8,260 nt of DNA from CAYQDR01 sp964416315 (GCA_964416315.1 CAYQDR010000169.1:1-8260); one strand, 5' to 3'. Positions 1 to 5,567 are shown, counted from the first letter of the stretch. Notes: generated by a model from the letters alone, not told the origin. Made by a program: numbers and translations.

Positions 1-701
1 TGGTGGGTGGTGACCTCGTACCACTTGGCCGCGTTGCCGCTCCCCGAGCCGGTGATGGCGCAGTCCACGACCCCGCGCTCGAGGGCCGTGTACGTCTCGG
101 CGTAGGCGAGGCTGACGGGGACCGCGCCGATGCCCTTCATGAGGTCGTTGAGGGTCGGTCCGAAGGTTCGGACCTTGCGCCCCTTGAGGTCGGCGAGCCC
201 GCGCATCGGCTGGCGGCAGAAGAGGATCTGGGCCGGGTACGGGTTACTCCCGACGATCTTGACGTTGAACTTCTCCAGCTCCTTGTTCACCACCGGCTTC
301 AGGGCGTCGAAGATCTTTCGCGCCTGCTCGACAGTCGGGTTGAGCCCCGCCAGATCCGCGGCGTCCAGGACCGGCACGTCCTGCGCGATGTAGGTGAGCG
401 GCGAATTGCCGATGTCGAGCTGCCCCTGCCGGGTCATCCGGACGATCTCGTATCCGGTCAGGCCCAGCTCGGACCAGGTGCTCCCCTTGACCGTGACGCG
501 GCCGTTGCTGCGCTTGGGGATCAGGTCGGTGTAGTAGATCAGGTCGAGCTTCTCGTACTGGGGATGCTTGGGAATCGGGTGGGAGCTCGCGGTGACGGTC
601 AGGCTCGGGCCCGGCCCGAGGGTCGGTTGGGCGGCCGCGAGTCCGGGGTCCAGCACGAGGGCGAGGAGAAGGACGAGGCTCAACCATCCAAGGCGACGCA
701 T
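1..701 (-). CDS. TRAP transporter substrate-binding protein, DctP type (C-terminus cut by window edge)
   Basis: This is the periplasmic solute receptor of a tripartite ATP-independent transporter, which captures an organic acid-like ligand and hands it to the DctQM membrane permease. The 233 visible residues start with a signal peptide: MRR, a Leu/Val-rich core at about 4-17, and a probable cleavage after Ala24 in LAAAQ. The mature part has family hallmarks: 'SNGRVTVKG' (65-73), 'DLKGRKVRTFGP' (171-182) with Arg178 at the place of the conserved ligand carboxylate-binding Arg, and 'YTALERGVVDCAI' (204-216). The family is usually about 330-350 residues, so roughly the last third is missing off the left edge. 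The start ATG has AGGAGG five bases upstream. The permease genes are not visible; they may lie beyond the left edge. The ligand is unknown. The family call is strong. Confidence 0.9.
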   Translation of the reverse strand, partial: MRRLGWLSLVLLLALVLDPGLAAAQPTLGPGPSLTVTASSHPIPKHPQYEKLDLIYYTDLIPKRSNGRVTVKGSTWSELGLTGYEIVRMTRQGQLDIGNSPLTYIAQDVPVLDAADLAGLNPTVEQARKIFDALKPVVNKELEKFNVKIVGSNPYPAQILFCRQPMRGLADLKGRKVRTFGPTLNDLMKGIGAVPVSLAYAETYTALERGVVDCAITGSGSGNAAKWYEVTTH

Positions 702-706
702 AGGCC

Positions 707-712
707 CCTCCT
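707..712 (-). promoter_or_regulatory. Ribosome binding site of the TRAP receptor gene
   Basis: On the minus strand AGGAGG is followed by GGCCT and then the ATG at 701. The perfect Shine-Dalgarno with a five-base spacer fixes the start, and it agrees with the signal peptide beginning at that ATG. Confidence 0.8.
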
Positions 713-738
713 GGTGGCGTGCGCAACGCGAGAACGCG

Positions 739-760
739 GGCCGGGCCCCCCTGCCCGGCC
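739..760. repeat. Perfect 8-bp GC hairpin upstream of the TRAP receptor gene
   Basis: GGCCGGGC (739-746) pairs exactly with GCCCGGCC (753-760) around a six-base loop. There is no T-run beside it on either strand, so it is not a classical intrinsic terminator. It lies about 40-60 bases upstream of the TRAP start and could be a leader structure or a Rho-type pause site. Confidence 0.55.
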
Positions 761-772
761 GACGCCGGCCGC

Positions 773-840
773 CCCTGGCGGTCGGCTCCCACCCTGGCAC
801 AGCCTCGGCCGCGGGGCAAGGGGGCCCCCGATCGCCAGGG
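773..840. repeat. Imperfect 13-bp inverted repeat with 42-base spacer
   Basis: CCCTGGCGGTCGG (773-785) is the reverse complement of CCGATCGCCAGGG (828-840) at 12 of 13 positions. In plus-strand RNA the odd position is a G-U wobble (781 with 832); in minus-strand RNA it is a C-A mismatch. The spacer includes the palindrome GGGGGCCCCC at 820-829. Function unknown. Confidence 0.45.
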
Positions 841-932
841 CGTGGACGGCTCAGGGTCTCGGGCGCCGGCGGGCGGGATCGACGAAGAACACGCGTCTCT
901 CTGGATGCGCTCGTCGGCGCGACCGGCGAGGC

Positions 933-1160
933 TCACGTCCTCCAGTCACTCCCTGATCGACACGCCTTGCAGAGACGGAGGGCCTTGGAATCGCTCTCGA
1001 AAGCCCGGCCGCACTTCAGACAGAGAAGGTGGCGGATCCCCTCGGGCCAGGTATTCACGGAGCCAAGGGCGTCAAGACACTTCAGGTGCGCCTTGCCGTT
1101 GGACGCGTCGTGCAGGATCGGGCGCGAGCAGGTGGGGCACATCGGATATGGCGTGGCCAT
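933..1160 (-). CDS. Small tandem zinc-ribbon protein (75 aa)
   Basis: This is a small cytoplasmic zinc-binding protein of unknown role. Two metal sites with the same spacing are visible. The first is C8-x2-C11, thirteen residues, then H25-x2-C28. The second is C47-x2-C50, thirteen residues, then C64-x2-C67. Each unit is 21 residues long, and the linker contains 'TWPEGIRH'. The second unit reads CLKCGRAF...LRLCKAC, the usual look of short bacterial zinc ribbons. The regular Cys spacing argues that this frame is real. The ATG at 1160 is preceded by GGGGGATCC on the minus strand, giving a weak Shine-Dalgarno. It stands alone between the TRAP receptor gene and the divergent RRM gene. Such proteins may bind nucleic acid or another protein, but that is inference. 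Confidence 0.72.
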   Translation of the reverse strand: MATPYPMCPTCSRPILHDASNGKAHLKCLDALGSVNTWPEGIRHLLCLKCGRAFESDSKALRLCKACRSGSDWRT

Positions 1161-1271
1161 GGATCCCCCATTTCCAGCCCGGAGAGCTGCCTTCCATGCG
1201 GCACGGGGCTCGGGGGTGGCCGACGCCCACTGCGAGGGTCACCGTCGAACGGCGTGTCCTGATGCGCCCAT

Positions 1272-1280
1272 GTTATGCCA
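1272..1280 (-). promoter_or_regulatory. Weak candidate extended -10 for the zinc-ribbon gene
   Basis: On the minus strand TGGCATAAC resembles TGnTATAAT (TG present, four of six -10 bases). It lies about 112 bases upstream of the ATG at 1160. A TTGCCT at 1293-1298 is only 15 bases away, shorter than ideal. Weak call. Confidence 0.2.
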
Positions 1281-1386
1281 GCATGCGGCTCGAGGCAAGG
1301 AGGAGTCGGGCTCGGAACGGGCGCCGCCCGCGTAGCCGCGCGCCGCTCGCCGTTCCCAGGAAATTCCGCTGGCATCCGGTGGTCCG

Positions 1387-1395
1387 TGGTATACT
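1387..1395 (+). promoter_or_regulatory. Extended -10 promoter of the RRM gene
   Basis: TGGTATACT fits the extended -10 pattern TGnTATAAT, with five of six -10 bases matching. No good -35 is seen 17 bases upstream, which is acceptable for extended -10 promoters. Transcription would begin near 1402 and give a leader of about 140 bases with two hairpins before the RRM start. Confidence 0.5.
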
Positions 1396-1411
1396 TCCGG
1401 CCGACCTGCCT

Positions 1412-1445
1412 GATTCGAGCTGCCCCCCCGGCGGGGGATCGAATC
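1412..1445 (+). promoter_or_regulatory. Leader hairpin of the RRM gene, distal
   Basis: GATTCGA (1412-1418) pairs perfectly with TCGAATC (1439-1445). Inside, CCCCC (1423-1427) pairs with GGGGG (1433-1437) around a five-base loop, with four unpaired bases on one side and one on the other. It begins about ten bases after the predicted transcription start, so it would sit at the 5' end of the mRNA and could affect stability. Role inferred. Confidence 0.45.
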
Positions 1446-1510
1446 GGGCCTCGCCTCCGCGATAGCTCTTCCGCGTGTCCGGGGCGTGAACAGCGCGCGG
1501 AAGATGTCGA

Positions 1511-1526
1511 CCCCGGGCTGCCGGGG
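1511..1526 (+). promoter_or_regulatory. Hairpin immediately before the RRM Shine-Dalgarno
   Basis: CCCCGG (1511-1516) pairs exactly with CCGGGG (1521-1526) around a GCTG loop. It ends four bases before AGGAGG (1531-1536). A structure this close to the ribosome site could modulate initiation or serve as the binding site of the RRM protein itself. Only the structure is seen; regulation is inference. Confidence 0.45.
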
Positions 1527-1530
1527 TGCA

Positions 1531-1536
1531 AGGAGG
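1531..1536 (+). promoter_or_regulatory. Ribosome binding site of the RRM gene
   Basis: AGGAGG lies six bases before the ATG at 1543. It decides the start over an in-frame ATG at 1486, which would add 19 residues unrelated to the RRM fold. Confidence 0.85.
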
Positions 1537-1542
1537 CGCCTC

Positions 1543-1842
1543 ATGGCGTCCAAGCTCTACGTTGGCGGTCTCTCCTATTCCACGACCTCCGAGAGCCTGC
1601 GCGAGTACTTCTCGCAGTGCGGCACCGTGGAGTCCGCCACGGTCATCACCGACCGGATGTCGGGCCAGTCCCGCGGTTTCGGCTTCGTGGAGATGTCCAC
1701 GCAGGCCGAGGCCCAGGATGCGATCGCGAAGCTGAACGACCAGCCCTTCGAGGGCCGGAAGCTCATCGTCAACATCGCGAAGGGGCCCGGCGAGGGCGGA
1801 TCGCGCTCTGGCGGCGGCCCCCGCCGCACCCCCCGCTGGTAA
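1543..1842 (+). CDS. RRM-domain RNA-binding protein (99 aa)
   Basis: This is a single-RRM protein of the short bacterial type known from cyanobacteria and several other phyla, where members bind single-stranded RNA and are often linked to cold or stress response. The domain fills residues 3-79. RNP2 is LYVGGL (5-10) and RNP1 is RGFGFVEM (44-51), with the RNA-stacking aromatics Tyr6, Phe46 and Phe48 all present, so RNA binding is expected to be intact. The last 20 residues form a Gly/Arg/Pro-rich tail (GEGGSRSGGGPRRTPRW). The start is set by AGGAGG six bases upstream. The gene is monocistronic: divergent from the zinc-ribbon gene and convergent with the ligase. The leader hairpins suggest control at the mRNA level. 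The RNA targets are unknown. Confidence 0.93.
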   Translation: MASKLYVGGLSYSTTSESLREYFSQCGTVESATVITDRMSGQSRGFGFVEMSTQAEAQDAIAKLNDQPFEGRKLIVNIAKGPGEGGSRSGGGPRRTPRW

Positions 1843-1843
1843 G

Positions 1844-1868
1844 CGGCAAGGAACCTGCCGGCGCCGGC
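1844..1868 (+). terminator. Weak hairpin pair just after the RRM stop codon
   Basis: CGGCA (1844-1848) pairs with TGCCG (1856-1860) over a seven-base loop, and the overlapping palindrome GCCGGCGCCGGC occupies 1857-1868. The position directly after the stop fits an end-of-transcript structure, but there is no T-tract, so an intrinsic terminator cannot be claimed. Confidence 0.25.
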
Positions 1869-2000
1869 GGCGCACCGATCTTCCCGCGCCGTCCGGCGCC
1901 CGCGGGCTCCGACTGGCGGCCCGGCCCTTCCTCCACTGCGTGCCCGGACGCCCGACGACCGGGACGCCCCTGCCCGTCCGTTCCTCGCACCGCGCGCGAC

Positions 2001-2129
2001 CTACCCGGGGCCGATTCCCACTCCCGGACAGCCGCCCGGTCGCTCCACGACGAACGGCAGCTCGAGTGCCGCGCGCTTGTTCACCTTTCCCCGAAGCGGC
2101 GACGCCAGCAGATGCACGGTGACGGGCAC
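2001..2129 (-). CDS. Possible small ORF (42 aa) downstream of the CoA ligase
   Basis: The frame starts at GTG 14 bases after the ligase stop and is preceded on the minus strand by a G-rich GAGGGGG that could act as a Shine-Dalgarno. The product begins MPVTVHLLASPLRGKVNKRA and ends in a Gly/Pro-rich stretch. Third codon positions are strongly G/C, as in real genes here. No family is recognised. It could be a genuine small protein, the remnant of a longer gene, or chance in GC-rich DNA. The same frame stays open upstream through the ligase antisense to nothing meaningful. Weak call. Confidence 0.2.
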   Translation of the reverse strand: MPVTVHLLASPLRGKVNKRAALELPFVVERPGGCPGVGIGPG

Positions 2130-2132
2130 GGC

Positions 2133-2176
2133 GGGGCGCCCCCTCACCCTCCCCGCTCCCCCGCCGGGGGAGCGGG
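2133..2176. repeat. REP-like GC palindrome at the ligase 3' end
   Basis: CCCGCTCCCCC (2152-2162) pairs perfectly with GGGGGAGCGGG (2166-2176) over a three-base loop, giving an 11-bp stem. The flank CCCTCACC and the smaller palindrome GGGGCGCCCC (2133-2142) lie beside it. This CCCTCACCCTCCCC plus inverted G/C block style is typical of repetitive extragenic palindromes in high-GC genomes. It overlaps the last codons of the ligase. It could also stall or stabilise the 3' end of the operon mRNA. Copy number cannot be judged from one window. Confidence 0.55.
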
Positions 2177-3748
2177 ATCGGTACGGAGCCGGTAGCGCTG
2201 GATCTTCCCGGTCGCGGTCTTCGGGAGGTCGTCCACGACCGTGATCCACCGCGGCACCTTGAACGGCGCCAGCCGCGCGCGGACGTGGGCGCGGAGGGCG
2301 TTCTCGAGGCCCTTGACCGTCGCGCCGGAGCGCAGCACCACGAAGGCCCAGGGCTTTTCCAGCCCGTCCGCGTCCGGGCCGCCGACGACCGCGCACTCGG
2401 CGACGGCCGGGTGCTCGAGGAGACACGCCTCGACCTCGATCGGCGAAACCCAGTTCGCCCCGACCCGCAGGAGGTCGTCGCTCCGCCCCTGGTGGACGTA
2501 GTAGCCGTCCCCATCCGCGAGATAGCGGTCGCCCGTCCGGAACCACTCCCCGACGAACGCCGCCTTCGTCTTCGCGTGCTTGTTCCAGTAGCCTGCGGCG
2601 AGCGACTCGCCCGACATCCAGAGGTCGCCGACCGTGTCCGGCGGGACGTCCCGCTCCTCGGCGTCCACGATCCGCGCGCGATAGCCCGGCAGGAGCTGCC
2701 CCGAGGAGCCCGGACGGACGGCGCCGGGCCGGTTCGAGATGTAGATGTAGCCGACCTCCGTCGCCCCGAGCCCGTCGAGGCACTCGATCCCGGTCTGCTC
2801 GACCCACCGCGCGTGGAGCGGCGCCGGCAGGGGCTCGCCCGCCGAGACGGCGAGGCGGAGCGAGCGGAGGTCGGGCGCCGCCGCCTCCATCTCGCGCAGG
2901 AGCGCCGCGTAGGAGGTCGGGACGGAGAAGAAGAGGGTCGGCCGGAGCTGCCCGCAGAGGGCGAACACGCGCGGCGGGTCGGGCCGCTCCGCCACGAGGA
3001 TCGTCGAGGCCCCGCACCAGAGCGGGAGGTAGAGACAGGAGGTCAGCCCGTACGAGAAGAACAGGCGCGGGACGGCGAACGTCCGGTCCTCCGCCGTCAT
3101 GCCGAGGACGTGGCGGACGTAGGGCTCGACGCAAAAGAGCATGTCGTGGTGGAGGTGGACGATCGCCTTCGGCCGCCCCGTCGTCCCCGAGGAGTAGAGC
3201 CAGTACGCCATGTCGTCCCGGTGGGTCGGGGCCGGCTCGAACGTCCCGGGCTCCGCGGCGAGGGCCACCTCGAAGGGGATCGTCCCCGGGGGCGTGCCCC
3301 CGACGACCAGGCAGTGCCGGAGGCTCGGCGCGGCCCGCCACACCGGCTCGACGCGCCCGTAGAGCTCGGCATGGACCACGAGGGCGACGGCGCGGCTGTC
3401 ACGGAGGGCGTAGTCGTAGTCGTCCGGCGTCCCGAGCGTCGAGAGCGGCACCGGGACGATGCCCGCCCGCTGAGCGCCGAGGAAGACCCAGACGAACTCC
3501 GGCGAGTCGGGGAGCAGGAGCGCGACCCGCTGCTCGGGCTGGACGCCGAGTCGCGTCAAGAGGTGGGCTGCGCGCGCGACTCCCGCCGCGAGCTCCGCGT
3601 AGGTCAGGGTGCGCTCGGGCGTCAGGATCGCCGGCCGCGCGCCGCGCCCGGCCTCGAGGTGGCGGTCCAGGAGGACCGCCACCATGTTGAAGCGCTCGGG
3701 CACGCGGTCGTACTCGAGCGGCCCTTCGAGCCATCCCCACTCGCTCAT
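2144..3748 (-). CDS. Benzoate-CoA ligase family AMP-forming acyl/aryl-CoA synthetase (534 aa)
   Basis: This cytoplasmic enzyme of the ANL superfamily activates a carboxylic acid to an acyl-adenylate with ATP, then forms the CoA thioester. All core motifs are intact: P-loop YSSGTTGRPK (185-194), DGLGATEV (325-332), TGD with Asp407, hinge GRSDDLLRVGANWVSPIEVE (421-440), and catalytic Lys515 in PKTATGKIQR (509-518). The N-terminal 'PERFNM' (17-22) and 'RLFFSYGL' (228-235) are typical of benzoate-CoA ligases, so an aromatic acid such as benzoate, hydroxybenzoate or aminobenzoate is likely but not proven. The length is full. No clear Shine-Dalgarno precedes the ATG; the start is kept because the family N-terminus needs these residues. 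It is the last gene of the operon, 99 bases after the acetamidase stop. The last 11 residues (DPAPPAGERGG) are encoded by a palindrome and look like a late addition. Confidence 0.9.
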   Translation of the reverse strand: MSEWGWLEGPLEYDRVPERFNMVAVLLDRHLEAGRGARPAILTPERTLTYAELAAGVARAAHLLTRLGVQPEQRVALLLPDSPEFVWVFLGAQRAGIVPVPLSTLGTPDDYDYALRDSRAVALVVHAELYGRVEPVWRAAPSLRHCLVVGGTPPGTIPFEVALAAEPGTFEPAPTHRDDMAYWLYSSGTTGRPKAIVHLHHDMLFCVEPYVRHVLGMTAEDRTFAVPRLFFSYGLTSCLYLPLWCGASTILVAERPDPPRVFALCGQLRPTLFFSVPTSYAALLREMEAAAPDLRSLRLAVSAGEPLPAPLHARWVEQTGIECLDGLGATEVGYIYISNRPGAVRPGSSGQLLPGYRARIVDAEERDVPPDTVGDLWMSGESLAAGYWNKHAKTKAAFVGEWFRTGDRYLADGDGYYVHQGRSDDLLRVGANWVSPIEVEACLLEHPAVAECAVVGGPDADGLEKPWAFVVLRSGATVKGLENALRAHVRARLAPFKVPRWITVVDDLPKTATGKIQRYRLRTDPAPPAGERGG

Positions 3749-3847
3749 GGTGGCAGCGGCACCCGCAACACTACCCCCAGCGAGCAGCCGGCGACCTCAA
3801 CGGCCGCACATGAGTTACGCTCCGCCGGGGGACAGAAGCGCGCTCGC

Positions 3848-4957
3848 CTACGTCTGGAAGATCTCCTCCGGCAGGAGGGCGGAGACCACGAAGTTGGGGA
3901 CATCCACCACGTTGCTGATCCGCAGGTCGACGGCCACGCTGCACAGGACGTACGCCTGCTCCCGGCTGAAGCCGCGCTCCTGGATCAGGCTCATCATGTT
4001 CAGCACGGCGTTTCGACAGGCCAGGGTGAGATTCTCACCCTGGTTGACCCCCTTTTCATCGACGGGCATGCCCATGGTGGCGATGAACCGCTGAGGCGCG
4101 GCCCACCGGGGATCCGCGAAGTAGTCGCCGCGCTGGAATCGCGGCCAGCGGATGCTCCGCCGCTCGGCCTCGCCGCGGTGCACGCGGAAGCGCACCGCGC
4201 ACGTGGCGCTCATCTCCACCGCCGTCAGGCACACCTCCCCGTCGCCCTGGGCGAAGTGGGCGTCTCCCGTCGAGAAGAGCGCACCTTCGACGGCCACCGG
4301 GAGCAGCAGCTTGGCGCCTTTGGTCAGCTGTTTCACGTCGAAGTTGCCGCCGTTCTCTCGCGGCGGTATTGTGCGGAGCCCGTGCGTGGCGGCAGGGCCG
4401 GAAGACGGGACGGCGCCGGCCGTGTCGGGCGGCAGCGCGACCCCGCCGCGTGCGGCTAGCTCGGCCTCGCGCCGCGTCCACGCCTCGAGCTGCTGCCGGG
4501 AGGGCGCGACGCCGGAGACGCCCATGAACGGGGCCGCCGGGATGCGGACGCCGGGCAACTCTCGCGAAGTGGCCCACCCGTCCGCGATGCTCCAGTGGAC
4601 GAGGAACGGCGTGGTCATGACGTCACGAAGGAACCCCAAGCCCGGCAGGATGCAGGAGAAGCCCCAGCGTTGGGGAGCGATGTCGAGGAACTCGACCTCG
4701 AGCAGGTCCCCGGGGCGGGCGCCCTTGACCAGCACGGGTCCCGTCAGCGGGTGAACCGCTCCGAGCGGGACGCCGGACAAGTCCGCCACGGTGGAGCTCG
4801 GGCCCAGGTAGCCGTCGCAGGCATCCCGGGTCTCCAGCGCCACGTCCTCGCCTTCCCCGACCTCGAGCACGGGGCGGACCTCGGGGTGCCAGCGGTTGTG
4901 TCCCGTGTTCGGCTCGTCGCAGAGGTGCTTGCTCCGATCGATCTTGACGCTCTTCAA
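3848..4957 (-). CDS. Acetamidase/formamidase family protein (369 aa, TTG start)
   Basis: The FmdA/AmdA family hydrolyses short amides such as formamide or acetamide to ammonia and the acid, in the cytoplasm. Family features are clear: GHNRWHPEVRPVLEV (19-33), ETRDACDGYLGP (42-53), DIAPQRWGF (92-100), MGVSGVAPSR (145-154), PRENGGNFDVKQL (199-211) and FSTGDAHFAQGDGE (228-241), which holds the likely metal-binding Asp/His region. The length is within the family range. The start is TTG at 4957, preceded by GAGGAGG with a five-base spacer; an ATG just before it (4962) is out of frame and reads ATG AGT TGA. The frame remains open far upstream through the cysteine hydrolase, but that part is shadow. 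The gene lies 26 bases after the cysteine hydrolase stop, so it is probably co-transcribed. It is less GC-rich than its neighbours. The true substrate is unknown. Confidence 0.9.
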   Translation of the reverse strand: MKSVKIDRSKHLCDEPNTGHNRWHPEVRPVLEVGEGEDVALETRDACDGYLGPSSTVADLSGVPLGAVHPLTGPVLVKGARPGDLLEVEFLDIAPQRWGFSCILPGLGFLRDVMTTPFLVHWSIADGWATSRELPGVRIPAAPFMGVSGVAPSRQQLEAWTRREAELAARGGVALPPDTAGAVPSSGPAATHGLRTIPPRENGGNFDVKQLTKGAKLLLPVAVEGALFSTGDAHFAQGDGEVCLTAVEMSATCAVRFRVHRGEAERRSIRWPRFQRGDYFADPRWAAPQRFIATMGMPVDEKGVNQGENLTLACRNAVLNMMSLIQERGFSREQAYVLCSVAVDLRISNVVDVPNFVVSALLPEEIFQT

Positions 4958-4962
4958 CTCAT

Positions 4963-4969
4963 CCTCCTC
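4963..4969 (-). promoter_or_regulatory. Ribosome binding site that fixes the acetamidase TTG start
   Basis: The minus strand reads GAGGAGG, ATGAG, then TTG AAG. The spacing of five bases favours TTG; the ATG that touches the Shine-Dalgarno is too close and would give a two-codon frame. Confidence 0.75.
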
Positions 4970-4983
4970 TTCAGGATTCCGGC

Positions 4984-5535
4984 CTACCGCGTGACCTCGT
5001 CGGTCGGCTTGACCTCGGCGAGGAAGCCGTCGAGGCTCCCGAGATGCGTCCGGTGGACCTGATCGTGCGGGATCACGACGCCGTCCGGACCCTTGACGTC
5101 CATCGCCGCGGTCGCGTCGGAGAGGAGCGTCACCTGGAACCCGCGGTGCGCCGCCTCGCGCGCCGTGGTGTCGCAGCACATCTGCGTCATGAAGCCCGAG
5201 ACGATGACACGCTCGATGCCGCGCTTCCGCAACTCCTCCTCGAGCGGCGTCCCCGTGAACGCGCCGGGGAGGTGCTTCTGGATCACGGGCTCGCCCGCGG
5301 CGGGCGTGACGGCCGGGTGGATCGCGAGCCCCGGGCTCCCCGGGGCGAAGATCGTCGGGTTCGGCCGGCGGCTCTCGTGGACGATGTGGAAGACGGGGAC
5401 CGCCCGCTTCCGCGCCCACTCGAGCGCCTGGCGGATCCGCTCGACCGCCCTGGCCCCGTCGGGGAGCGGGAGCTTGCCGGTGGGCGCGAAGTACTCCTGC
5501 TGGGCGTCGATGATGAGCAGCGCCGTCTTCTCCAT
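4984..5535 (-). CDS. Isochorismatase-fold cysteine hydrolase (183 aa)
   Basis: This is a cytoplasmic amidohydrolase of the isochorismatase/nicotinamidase superfamily, whose members cleave C-N bonds in nicotinamide, N-carbamoylsarcosine, ureidoacrylate or maleamate, or act on isochorismate. The catalytic triad can be placed: Asp10 in LLIIDAQQEYF (7-17), Lys87 in VIQKHLPGAF (84-93), and nucleophile Cys120 in SGFMTQMCCDTTAREA (113-128). An Asp-Lys-Cys triad favours an amidase over isochorismatase. Cys121 directly follows the nucleophile. Length is normal for the family. The ATG at 5535 has GGGAG eight bases upstream. It lies 32 bases after the FAD oxidoreductase stop and 26 before the acetamidase start. 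Next to a flavin monooxygenase and an acetamidase, a role in breaking an N-containing compound is plausible. The substrate is unassigned. Confidence 0.9.
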   Translation of the reverse strand: MEKTALLIIDAQQEYFAPTGKLPLPDGARAVERIRQALEWARKRAVPVFHIVHESRRPNPTIFAPGSPGLAIHPAVTPAAGEPVIQKHLPGAFTGTPLEEELRKRGIERVIVSGFMTQMCCDTTAREAAHRGFQVTLLSDATAAMDVKGPDGVVIPHDQVHRTHLGSLDGFLAEVKPTDEVTR

Positions 5536-5567
5536 CGGTGAGGCTCCCGGGCGGGGCGCGCCCGCCC

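Larger units (their letters stand above)
702..932. other. GC-rich intergenic stretch with inverted repeats
   Basis: No convincing gene is seen here. Open frames exist on both strands, but they show no recognisable domain and the frames run on through neighbouring real genes. The stretch lies downstream of the zinc-ribbon gene and upstream of the TRAP receptor gene, both on the minus strand, so it should be leader for the latter and/or trailer for the former. It contains a perfect 8-bp hairpin (739-760), a long imperfect inverted repeat (773-785 with 828-840) and the 10-bp palindrome GGGGGCCCCC (820-829). I could not pick out a clear -10/-35 pair. Confidence 0.6.
1161..1542. other. Divergent intergenic region between zinc-ribbon and RRM genes
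   Basis: No gene is supported here. The region separates a minus-strand from a plus-strand gene and should hold promoters for both. It carries the candidate plus-strand extended -10 at 1387-1395, the weak minus-strand candidate at 1272-1280, and two hairpins in the RRM leader (1412-1445 and 1511-1526). The part from 1161 to 1260 shows nothing recognisable. Confidence 0.6.
1843..2143. other. Convergent intergenic region between RRM and ligase genes
   Basis: This is the meeting point of plus-strand RRM transcription and the minus-strand catabolic operon. It holds the hairpins after the RRM stop, a short GCGCCG/CGGCGC inverted repeat at 1886-1899, a possible 42-residue minus-strand frame (2001-2129) and the palindrome GGGGCGCCCC (2133-2142). 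The stretch 1900-2000 shows nothing recognisable. Confidence 0.55.

Noticed and set aside
3..956. Plus-strand 317-codon frame over the TRAP gene
   Set aside because: The minus strand encodes a clear TRAP receptor with signal peptide and Shine-Dalgarno; the plus frame shows no domain.
1486..1542. Longer RRM protein starting at the ATG at 1486
   Set aside because: It has no Shine-Dalgarno and adds 19 Arg-rich residues outside the RRM; AGGAGG at 1531 points to 1543.
1857..2176. Classical Rho-independent terminators between the convergent RRM and ligase genes
   Set aside because: GC hairpins are present but no T-tract follows on either strand, so only weak structural calls are kept.
2285..4459. 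A very long plus-strand open frame (724 codons) antisense to the ligase and acetamidase
   Set aside because: The product is Arg/Glu/Val-rich without any domain, and it crosses two strongly recognised minus-strand genes and the gap between them. High GC removes stop codons in the antisense frame.
3848..5419. Acetamidase frame continuing upstream into the cysteine hydrolase region, suggesting a fusion protein
   Set aside because: The added residues are Arg/Pro/Gly-rich shadow of the hydrolase gene. The GAGGAGG-TTG start at 4957 sits exactly at the family N-terminus.
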